Below, one piece after another: positions 17,509-23,445 of a DNA stretch of 23,445 bases. Below the pieces are notes generated by a model. That model saw only the letters and a program-made list of their open reading frames with translations, was not told the origin of the DNA and did not search any database. Made by a program: the position numbers and the translations under genes. The stretch covers positions 1 to 23,445 of the forward strand of contig JAISDP010000257.1 of assembly GCA_031264715.1 (NCBI GenBank), written 5' to 3'. Within the stretch, counting starts at the first letter, position 1, and each line of letters begins with the position of its first letter. This DNA is from Bacteroidales bacterium (GTDB taxonomy: Bacteria > Bacteroidota > Bacteroidia > Bacteroidales > UBA4181).

Positions 17509-18501
17509 ATGAATCGTTTACGTTTTGGTGTGATCGGCACCAACTTTATTTCCGATTGGGTGATTGCCGGCGGACGGCAGGATGAACGGTTTGAACTCGC
17601 CGCCGTGTATTCGCGCACGCAGGAAACTGCCGATGCTTTTGCCGCCAGGCACAACATTCCCCACACGTTTACCTCGCTGGAAGCAATGGTCGCCGGTCCG
17701 TTGATCGATGCCGTGTATGTGGCCTCGCCCAATGCATTACATGCCGAGCAGAGCATCTGTTGCATGGAGCATGGCAAACATGTGCTTTGCGAAAAAGCCT
17801 TTGCATCCAATGCCCGCGAAGCCCGCGAAATGATCGCTGCCGCCCGTAAAAACAAAGTTGCACTGATGGAAGCCATGAAACCGACGCTCACCCCCAATTT
17901 CCTGGCTGCGCGCGACGCATTAGGAAAAATCGGCGCTATCCGCCGGTATTTTTCCTGCTACTGTCAATATTCGTCACGATACGACAAATTTCGCGAAGGC
18001 GTCGTACTCAATGCTTTTCGACCGGAGCTTTCCAATGGCGCGCTGCCTGACATCGGCATATATACCGTCTACCCGATGGTGGTATTGTTCGGACGTCCGC
18101 AAACCATCAAAGCCGCAGGGTTGAAGCTTTCATCAGGCGTCGATGGCGAGGGTAGCGTCGTATTTTCGTATCCTGCGATGGATGCCGCGGTACTTTATTC
18201 CAAAATCGCAAATTCTTCACTTCCTACCGAGATACAAGGGGAAGACGGCAATATCGTTCTCGACCGCATCAATATAATCAGCGAAGTGAACCTCCATCTC
18301 CGCAACGGACGGAAGGAATCCCTCTCTCGCCCTGCCGACCGTAATGAGTATTATTACGAAATAAAGGAATTTATAGATATGGTGCAGTCGGGCAAACAGG
18401 AATCGGCCGTCAACAGCTGGGAAAATTCGCTGATTACGATGGAAATCATGGATGAGATCAGGAAGCAGTTAGGGGTAGCATACCCGGCAGATAAGAATTA
18501 A
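17509..18501 (+). CDS. Gfo/Idh/MocA-family NAD(P)-dependent oxidoreductase
   Basis: A 330-residue cytoplasmic sugar or polyol oxidoreductase family member. The Rossmann domain begins FGVIGTNFISD (6-16), with the cofactor loop ASPNALHAEQ (72-81). The conserved lysine motif, usually EKP, reads CEKAFASN with K96. The second conserved site, GALPDIGIYTVYP, has D181 and Y185 in the positions expected for the catalytic pair. The C-terminal alpha/beta domain (from about 130) carries the substrate-binding sheet. A good promoter lies just upstream, and the gene is divergent from GA-tract unit 2. The sugar substrate cannot be deduced; the downstream folE is separated by 118 nt and is functionally unrelated. 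Confidence 0.93.
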   Translation: MNRLRFGVIGTNFISDWVIAGGRQDERFELAAVYSRTQETADAFAARHNIPHTFTSLEAMVAGPLIDAVYVASPNALHAEQSICCMEHGKHVLCEKAFASNAREAREMIAAARKNKVALMEAMKPTLTPNFLAARDALGKIGAIRRYFSCYCQYSSRYDKFREGVVLNAFRPELSNGALPDIGIYTVYPMVVLFGRPQTIKAAGLKLSSGVDGEGSVVFSYPAMDAAVLYSKIANSSLPTEIQGEDGNIVLDRINIISEVNLHLRNGRKESLSRPADRNEYYYEIKEFIDMVQSGKQESAVNSWENSLITMEIMDEIRKQLGVAYPADKN

Positions 18502-18619
18502 TGAGCATAAGAACATTTTACCTTTTGTTCAAACGAAGGTTTGTTGGTGTACTTTGTCGATCTGGCATTTTTTTATTTCCTTTGTGAACATGAAGCGCAT
18601 GAATCAATCTTAGTAAGTC

Positions 18620-19189
18620 ATGGATAAAATAGGAAAGCTCACCGACCTGTATACGGAAGTCCTGCAACAAATTGTGCCCAATGCAAAACGCGAAGGCTTG
18701 GAAAAAACGCCGTTGCGGGTAGCAAAATCATTGAAATTCCTCACGGAAGGGTATTCTCTTGATCCCGGAGAACTTCTTTGTTCGGCGCTGTTTCACGAGG
18801 ACTACCGTCAAATGGTATTGGTGAAAGATATCGAAGTGTATTCGATGTGCGAGCATCATCTTCTTCCGTTTTTCGGGAAGGCGCACGTGGCTTACATTCC
18901 CGATGGAAAAATAACCGGGTTGAGCAAGATTGCCCGCGTGGTTGACTGTTTTGCACGGCGTTTACAAGTGCAGGAAAGGCTTACCGTAGAAATACGCGAC
19001 TGTATACAGAACGCGCTGACTCCCATGGGTGTAGCCGTGGTTATCGAAGCTCAGCATCTTTGTATGATGATGCGCGGTGTGCAGAAGCAGAACTCCATTA
19101 CCACCACCTCGGCATTTACGGGAATCTTCCTGAAAGACCACCGCACACGCGAGGAATTTATACATTTGATCGGGGAAAAATTACATTAA
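18620..19189 (+). CDS. folE: GTP cyclohydrolase I
   Basis: A 189-residue type I GTP cyclohydrolase that converts GTP to 7,8-dihydroneopterin triphosphate, the first step toward folate and other pterins. Zinc ligands are visible: C77 and H80 in SMCEHHLLPF and C148 in QHLCMMMRG, matching Cys110, His113 and Cys181 of the E. coli enzyme. The C-terminal signature MRGVQKQNSITTTSAFTGIF is intact. It is somewhat shorter at the N-terminus than the E. coli protein, as in many bacteria. Start ATG at 18620. Upstream, TACTTTG near 18551 resembles a -7 element but has the wrong length, so the promoter is uncertain. Confidence 0.97.
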   Translation: MDKIGKLTDLYTEVLQQIVPNAKREGLEKTPLRVAKSLKFLTEGYSLDPGELLCSALFHEDYRQMVLVKDIEVYSMCEHHLLPFFGKAHVAYIPDGKITGLSKIARVVDCFARRLQVQERLTVEIRDCIQNALTPMGVAVVIEAQHLCMMMRGVQKQNSITTTSAFTGIFLKDHRTREEFIHLIGEKLH

Positions 19190-19226
19190 TAAGCCCCGTG
19201 GTTATTGCCTGCGGCGGGCTAAAGCA

Positions 19227-20078
19227 TTATTTCCTGCTTTTTTTCGGATCCGATTCCCATGCGGATTGGGCGAGGTCGTAATACATGGCCTTGCCATCGA
19301 CCACAAACCGGATTTCCTGTGCCTCGAAATCATCGGGAGCATCAAAACCCGAGATGCTGATTTCGGACTTATCGCTATAGACAATCTCAAAGTTTTTATC
19401 CAGCGATATCGCCGTAGCGCTGATTCTTGCTCCCCGATAGCTTCTTTTCCCGGAAACAAAGGATACAGCGACTCTTTTGATTTTATTCCCTTCCGCCGGC
19501 TTGAATATAATAAAGTCGGGGGCATACACGGTAAGTATGTTTAATGTCCCGTTACTTTTATGAACATTTCCATTTTGATTGAATCCGGTAGCGTTCAATG
19601 CGACGTCGCCTGCCTGTGTTTCTGCCGTTTGGGGTTCGGATTCGTCTGTTTCCCAAGCAGATTTCCCGAGGTCATAACGCATCTTTTCTCCATCTACGGA
19701 GAATGTGAGTTTCTTTGCTGTGAAACTTGAGTATAAATGACTGTTGTCCGGAACACTTGGAATTTTGAAATCCATTGCGCGTATCACGGACTGATCCGTG
19801 TAAACCGTCTGAGGAAGGCCGATACTGTTTGTTATATTATGGCTGTTTGTAGCTTTTATCCGGTTTGCCGCCATAAATTGCAGGCTATCCTGGAAGGTGA
19901 TGTACAGATTCTTGATTTCTTTTCCTTCCGCTGGCTTGAATATAATAAAGTTGGGGGCAAAGACATCAATTATTTCCAGCGTTCCGTTGCTTTTACCCTT
20001 ATTTTGGGCAAGGACTTGATCGTTGCCTGCTAAAGTAACAATAACTGCTACTGCAAGGACTGTAAAAACCTTTTTCAT
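19227..20078 (-). CDS. Secreted protein of unknown function with two homologous halves
   Basis: A 283-residue protein I do not recognise. A signal peptide (MKKVFTVLAVAVIVTLAGN, cleavage near AQ at 24-25) is followed by two repeats, about 29-146 and 174-277, joined by an acidic, Ala/Thr-rich linker. Each repeat begins KSNGTL, continues with AP(N/D)FIIFKPAEG and a beta-rich core, and closes with VDG..M.YDL..SAWE.D. The DNA of the two FIIFKPAEG segments is also very similar, so the duplication looks fairly recent. It is probably periplasmic or extracellular and beta-rich; no catalytic motif is visible. I chose the ATG at 20078 for the signal peptide; an in-frame ATG at 20090 would add MFMI. The flanking genes on both sides run on the opposite strand, so it is monocistronic. 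Confidence 0.75.
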   Translation of the reverse strand: MKKVFTVLAVAVIVTLAGNDQVLAQNKGKSNGTLEIIDVFAPNFIIFKPAEGKEIKNLYITFQDSLQFMAANRIKATNSHNITNSIGLPQTVYTDQSVIRAMDFKIPSVPDNSHLYSSFTAKKLTFSVDGEKMRYDLGKSAWETDESEPQTAETQAGDVALNATGFNQNGNVHKSNGTLNILTVYAPDFIIFKPAEGNKIKRVAVSFVSGKRSYRGARISATAISLDKNFEIVYSDKSEISISGFDAPDDFEAQEIRFVVDGKAMYYDLAQSAWESDPKKSRK

Positions 20079-20107
20079 GATCATAAACAAATTAAAAGAT
20101 TAAAGAT

Positions 20108-20121
20108 TACTCTAAAGAGTA
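20108..20121. promoter_or_regulatory. Palindrome in the 5' leader of the two-repeat protein gene
   Basis: TACTCT-AA-AGAGTA is a perfect inverted repeat lying about 20 nt past the -7 element and 30 nt before the ATG of the minus-strand gene. It may be an operator or a leader hairpin; no regulator is visible. Confidence 0.4.
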
Positions 20122-20141
20122 CGGCAGTTCAATTTTGGACA

Positions 20142-20170
20142 CAAAAATATGTTTCCGGGCTTCAATCCAA
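20142..20170 (-). promoter_or_regulatory. Bacteroidetes-type promoter of the two-repeat protein gene
   Basis: On the minus strand TTG (20170-20168) is followed after 18 nt by TATTTTTG (20149-20142), a full TAnnTTTG match. The leader to the ATG at 20078 is about 57 nt. Confidence 0.5.
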
Positions 20171-20226
20171 TACCCCACAAATGGGAGTTTTGTATCTGCC
20201 TCGCATGATTTTCTTATTCATTTTTC

Positions 20227-20234
20227 TATCTTTG
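20227..20234 (+). promoter_or_regulatory. -7 element of the ABM-like lipoprotein gene
   Basis: TATCTTTG matches TAnnTTTG and lies 29 nt before the ATG at 20263. No TTG is found at the normal -33 spacing, so the upstream box is weak. Confidence 0.45.
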
Positions 20235-20262
20235 TCCTTATTTTTTATTAAAAAATTCAACC

Positions 20263-20703
20263 ATGAAAAAAGTAAAAAGAATACTGACGATAGGGTGCGG
20301 TGTCGCATTGCTGGCGGGGATCGGAGCCGGTTGCTGCAATTCGCCGGCCCGGTCGGCTGACGGGCAAACATGCGGCTGTGCTGCGAAGAAGGACTCGTTG
20401 GAAATCATCATGAACATCCCCCTCAAAATCAAGCCGGAACAGGTATCAGCCTATAAGGTGGCTTTTGAGAAATGTCAGGCAGGCTCGTTGCAGGAAGAAC
20501 CATGCCTTGCTTACGAACTTTACCAGTCGTACACCGACAGCACCGAATTTCACCTGTTCGAACGCTGGAAAAACAAGCCGGGACATCTTGCCCACATGCA
20601 GACCCCGCATTTCAACCAGTATAAGGAAGAAACCAGGGACATGAACGACCAGGCGAAAGCAAAAATGATCACGACCTACGTTTGCCCCTGCGTGAACCGG
20701 TAA
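20263..20703 (+). CDS. Cysteine-rich lipoprotein with antibiotic-biosynthesis-monooxygenase-like domain
   Basis: A 146-residue protein. The signal MKKVKRILTIGCGVALLAGI ends in a lipobox (IGAGCC), so it should be lipid-anchored. A short linker with CGC follows. From about residue 47 the sequence fits the ABM/YgiN ferredoxin-like fold: EIIMNIPLKIKPEQVSAYK, then CLAYELYQSYTDSTEFHLFE, RWKNKPGHLAHMQTPHF and a terminal helix and strand. ABM proteins are small cofactor-free oxygenases or stress proteins, mostly cytosolic, so an envelope-anchored one with extra cysteines (residues around KCQAG, EPCLAY and the terminal VCPC) is unusual. It stands alone between opposite-strand and distant genes. Role unknown; quinone-related or metal-binding activity is speculation. 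Confidence 0.75.
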   Translation: MKKVKRILTIGCGVALLAGIGAGCCNSPARSADGQTCGCAAKKDSLEIIMNIPLKIKPEQVSAYKVAFEKCQAGSLQEEPCLAYELYQSYTDSTEFHLFERWKNKPGHLAHMQTPHFNQYKEETRDMNDQAKAKMITTYVCPCVNR

Positions 20704-20860
20704 TCTTTGATGATTGCCTGCTTTCAATTTGATATTTTGTGTGTGCACGATGTACTTTGTATTCCCGGCTCGTTGAGGATTGTATTCACCGCTGTTGCAT
20801 CGCGTCTCTACTGTAAAAAATTTTTCACGGAATTGTTTGTGGATTGATTTTGAAAATCCC

Positions 20861-20867
20861 TAAATTG
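20861..20867 (+). promoter_or_regulatory. Possible -7 element for the GH92 gene
   Basis: TAAATTG lies 21 nt after a TTTG and about 20 nt before the GH92 ATG. It deviates by one position from TAnnTTTG, so it is only a candidate. Confidence 0.3.
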
Positions 20868-20887
20868 CGGCAAAAATTTTAATCATC

Positions 20888-23107
20888 ATGAAATATCCTG
20901 TCTTACTTGCCGCTTTTGTATGTACATTGTTGGGCTGTAATCCCGCTTCAACTGTTGCACCGGCCAAGGAACCTGTCGATTACGTAAACAACCGCATCGG
21001 GAATATCAGCATACTGCTGGTGCCCACGTTTCCCACTACGCATTTGCCCAACAGCATGCTGCGCATGATCCCTGCACACCGTGAGTTTGTTACCGACCGT
21101 ATGCAGGGTCTCCCGTTGAACGTACCTTCGCACAGGCAGGGCGACGTATTGTTGTTGATGCCGTTTTGCGGCGATGTGGAAAAACTGAACGCGAACATCG
21201 ACTACCGTTACGACCATGAGGTTTCTACGCCTTACCGTTATTCTGTTTTCCTGGATGATTATGACATCAGTGTTGATTTTGCTCCTGCTGCCAAAGCTGC
21301 TGTTTATTCCTTCAGTTTTGAGGAAAACGGACCGCGCAGCATCATGCTTCGCACGGTGGCCGGCGGCGATATACAAACCGAAGGAAAGACGATGAGCGGA
21401 TTTGAGAATTACCGTGGTGCAAAACATTATTTTTACCTGGAGTTCGACCAGGCGCCAACACAAACCGGTAATAAGGATGCCGGCAGACGTGTGGCCGCTT
21501 ACGCCCGGTTTGCCCCGGACGTGAAAACCGTGAAAGCCCGCTACGGCATTTCGTACATCAGTGTAGAACAGGCCAAAAGGAACCTGGAAAAGGAAATTAC
21601 GGATTTTAATGTAGATCGTGTTGCCAAAAATGCCCGTAATGAGTGGAACAAGGTACTGGGCAAGATCGAACTGGAAGGCGGCGCCGAAAATGAAAAAATA
21701 ACGTTCTACACAGCGTTGTACCGTTCGCACGAGCGGATGATCAACATTTCGGAAGACGGAAAATATTATAACGCCTTCGACGGACAGGTACATGACGACG
21801 GCGGTGTGCCGTTCTGGACGGACGATTGGGTGTGGGATACCTACCATGCGCTGCATCCGTTGCAAATCATTCTCAACCCAAAGGCCGAAGAAGAAAAACT
21901 GGCGTCGTATATCCGCATGTGTGAACAGTCGCCTGAACACTGGATGCCCACTTTCCCGTGCGTATTCGGCGATGCTCACTGCATGAACGGTAACCATGCC
22001 GCAGTGATTTTTGCCGACGCCTTGTGCAAAGGCTTAAAATTTGATGTGGAAAAAGCTTTCGAGGGTATGAAAAATACGGTGCTTACTGAAACGATGATTC
22101 CATGGAAGCAGGGCCCCAAAACGATTCTCGACGATTTCTACCACGAAAAAGGCTGGTTTCCGGCGCTCCATCCCGGCGAAAAGGAAACAGTACCGGAAGT
22201 CAGCGCGTTTGAGAAACGCCAGGCAGTGGCCGTTACACAAGCCGCTTCGTACGACGACTGGTGCATAGCGCAGTTGGCCAAATCGCTGGACAAAACCGAG
22301 GATTATGATTTTTTCATGAAACGCTCGTACAATTATCGAACCCTGTTCAATAGGGAAACAGGATTTTTCCACCCGAAAGACAAGGACGGAAAATTCATCG
22401 AACCGTTTGATTATGCACTTTCGGGCGGCATCGGTTCACGCGATTATTACGACGAGAACAATGCCTGGACATATATTTGGGATGTACATCACCGCATAGG
22501 CGATCTGGTTGACCTTTCCGGCGGTGCACGGCCTTTTGCCGACCGGCTGGATCGTTTGTTCGCGACGGAAATCCCCATGTCCAAATGGCAGTATTATGCC
22601 GTACAGCCCGACGCCACAGGCAACATCGGCCAGTATGTAGCCGGCAACGAACCGAGTTTCCATATACCTTACCTGTACAACTATGCAGGCGAACCCTGGA
22701 AGGCGCAAAAACGTATCCGCATGGTGATGGAAAGCTGGTTCCGTAATGATTTACTGGGTATTCCCGGTGATGAGGATGGCGGCGGCATGTCAGCCTACTA
22801 TGCGTTCTCGGCCATGGGTTTCTACCCTGTATCGGCAGGTATGCCGGCGTATAATATCGGCAGCCCTGTGTTCAGCAAAATCGCTATCCGACTTGACAAT
22901 GGTAAGACGTTTACTATCGTGGCTAAAAATGCATCGTGGGCTAACAAATACATCCGATCGGCCAAGTTGAACGGCCAGCCCTGGAACAAAACTTGGTTTA
23001 CACACGACGATATCGTAAATGGCGGCACATTGGAACTCGAAATGGGCGACAGGCCAAACAAGCAATGGGGTACAGGCAAGGATGCCATACCTCCTTCGGG
23101 AAACTGA
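20888..23107 (+). CDS. GH92 exo-alpha-mannosidase lipoprotein
   Basis: A 739-residue glycoside hydrolase of family 92, calcium-dependent inverting exo-alpha-mannosidases that trim N-glycans and yeast mannans. A lipobox (TLLGC, Cys17) predicts membrane anchoring. The N-terminal beta-sandwich (about 30-250) is of the divergent type (RIGNISILLVPTFPTTHLPN) and not the more common FIGTGGHGHTYPGA form. The (alpha/alpha)6 catalytic part shows FWTDDWVWDTYHALHPL (309-325), ENNAWTYIWDVHH (523-535, with E523 at the place expected for the catalytic acid), GNEPSFHIPYLYNYAGEPW (586-604) and PGDEDGGGMSAYYAF (626-640, with acidic residues D628-E629-D630 in the base/calcium region). Length is normal. Linkage specificity cannot be assigned. 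It is 184 nt from the preceding gene and not linked to the susCD operon. Confidence 0.94.
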   Translation: MKYPVLLAAFVCTLLGCNPASTVAPAKEPVDYVNNRIGNISILLVPTFPTTHLPNSMLRMIPAHREFVTDRMQGLPLNVPSHRQGDVLLLMPFCGDVEKLNANIDYRYDHEVSTPYRYSVFLDDYDISVDFAPAAKAAVYSFSFEENGPRSIMLRTVAGGDIQTEGKTMSGFENYRGAKHYFYLEFDQAPTQTGNKDAGRRVAAYARFAPDVKTVKARYGISYISVEQAKRNLEKEITDFNVDRVAKNARNEWNKVLGKIELEGGAENEKITFYTALYRSHERMINISEDGKYYNAFDGQVHDDGGVPFWTDDWVWDTYHALHPLQIILNPKAEEEKLASYIRMCEQSPEHWMPTFPCVFGDAHCMNGNHAAVIFADALCKGLKFDVEKAFEGMKNTVLTETMIPWKQGPKTILDDFYHEKGWFPALHPGEKETVPEVSAFEKRQAVAVTQAASYDDWCIAQLAKSLDKTEDYDFFMKRSYNYRTLFNRETGFFHPKDKDGKFIEPFDYALSGGIGSRDYYDENNAWTYIWDVHHRIGDLVDLSGGARPFADRLDRLFATEIPMSKWQYYAVQPDATGNIGQYVAGNEPSFHIPYLYNYAGEPWKAQKRIRMVMESWFRNDLLGIPGDEDGGGMSAYYAFSAMGFYPVSAGMPAYNIGSPVFSKIAIRLDNGKTFTIVAKNASWANKYIRSAKLNGQPWNKTWFTHDDIVNGGTLELEMGDRPNKQWGTGKDAIPPSGN

Positions 23108-23260
23108 ATCATTTTTGATTTAACTGAATTCAAAATTCACCCCTGTTCCGGTTAGGGTAGATGGTTGACTTGGAAAAAACAGGATTTGTGACACAAAAAT
23201 AATCTTGCAGTCTAAAAGTTGCATAAGAAATGTTGATTGTATTATATAAAACATTTCAAA
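23108..23260. other. Intergenic stretch after the GH92 gene
   Basis: No gene seen. AATCA-TTTT-TGATT (23107-23120) is a weak AT-rich hairpin right at the GH92 stop and may help termination. A minus-strand TATTTTTG (23201-23194) resembles a -7 element but no gene follows it. Confidence 0.4.
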
Positions 23261-23445
23261 CAAGGGGAAGCGTTCCCCCAACAAGGGGAGACGTTCCCCC
23301 AACAAGGGGAGACATTCCCCCAACAAGGGGAGACGTTCCCCCAACAAGGGGAGACGTTCCCCCAACAAGGGGAAGTGTTCCCCCAACAAGGGGAAGTGTT
23401 CCCCCAACAAGGGGAAGTGTTCCCCCAACAAGGGGAAGCGTTCCC
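23261..23445. repeat. 21-bp tandem repeat array, at least 8.8 units, open at the right edge
   Basis: Eight full units of 21 bp (23261-23428) and a partial ninth end at the window edge. Each unit has the constant arms GGGGA and TCCCC, which pair, around a variable core (AGCGT, GACGT, GACAT or AGTGT), and a constant CCAACAA linker. In five of the nine units (1 and 6-9) the arms extend to GGGGAA/TTCCCC. Because 21 is a multiple of three, the array is open on both strands: the plus strand can read QGE(A/T/V)FPQ units and the minus strand LGE(H/R/C)(F/L)PL units, the latter continuing to a stop at 23120. Coding status cannot be decided from the part in view. Confidence 0.9.

Noticed and set aside
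17285..17512. Plus-strand ORF with a TTG start and signal-peptide-like N-terminus
   Set aside because: It overlaps the copy 2 promoter and the promoter of the Gfo/Idh/MocA gene, and its second half is low-quality sequence without family features. The hydrophobic start comes from AT-rich promoter DNA.
20888..23107. GH92 gene as part of the susCD polysaccharide-utilisation locus
   Set aside because: It is on the opposite strand and more than 4 kb away, with folE and other unrelated genes in between, so there is no operon evidence.
23261..23445. CRISPR array
   Set aside because: The 21-bp period leaves no room for spacers; nearly the whole unit is constant and no cas genes are present. It is a simple tandem repeat.

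Overview
The window looks like chromosomal DNA of a member of the Bacteroidales (Bacteroidota). The evidence is a SusC/SusD-type outer-membrane nutrient-uptake operon with DUF4959/DUF5000 and DUF4998/F5-8C lipoproteins, a GH92 alpha-mannosidase, a TIGR02757-family gene, lipoprotein signals, weak Shine-Dalgarno sequences, and several promoters of the Bacteroidetes type (TTG, about 19-20 bases, TAnnTTTG). The genus cannot be fixed from sequence alone. No rRNA, tRNA, insertion sequence, integrase or CRISPR array was seen.

Layout. 1-470: a short minus-strand transcription unit carrying a (GA)17 tract and ending in a strong terminator. 470-802: non-coding DNA with inverted and direct repeats. 803-5200 (minus): an orphan TolC-like outer-membrane efflux protein and DNA polymerase I. 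5358-8832 (plus): a secreted CE1-like esterase, a TIGR02757 protein with a probable TTG start, the ribosome-rescue hydrolase ArfB and an NtrC-type response regulator; the last three overlap or abut. 8833-9018: a convergent gap with a perfect 28-bp palindrome. 9019-16663 (minus): susC, susD and two surface lipoproteins, a polysaccharide-utilisation-type uptake operon without its own enzymes. 16664-17302: a 600-base leader region holding a second GA-tract unit, here with (GA)40. 17509-19189 (plus): a Gfo/Idh/MocA oxidoreductase and GTP cyclohydrolase I. 19227-20078 (minus): an unrecognised secreted protein made of two homologous halves. 20263-23107 (plus): a cysteine-rich lipoprotein with an ABM-like domain and a GH92 lipoprotein. 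23261-23445: a 21-bp tandem array that runs off the right edge.

How the parts may work together. The SusC/D complex with its two lipoproteins would bind and import an oligosaccharide. The esterase and the GH92 enzyme could help from nearby, but they are not in the same operon and the substrate cannot be read from this window.

The most unusual content is the duplicated GA-tract unit. Each copy has a near-identical Bacteroidetes promoter, an 80-nt conserved block with two inverted repeats, a pure (GA)n tract of very different length, an alternating CG tract, and an intrinsic terminator. In the conserved block all six base differences would change an amino acid, which suggests selection on RNA or DNA rather than on protein. 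One copy lies just upstream of susC on the same strand, which suggests a hypervariable RNA or an attenuating leader.
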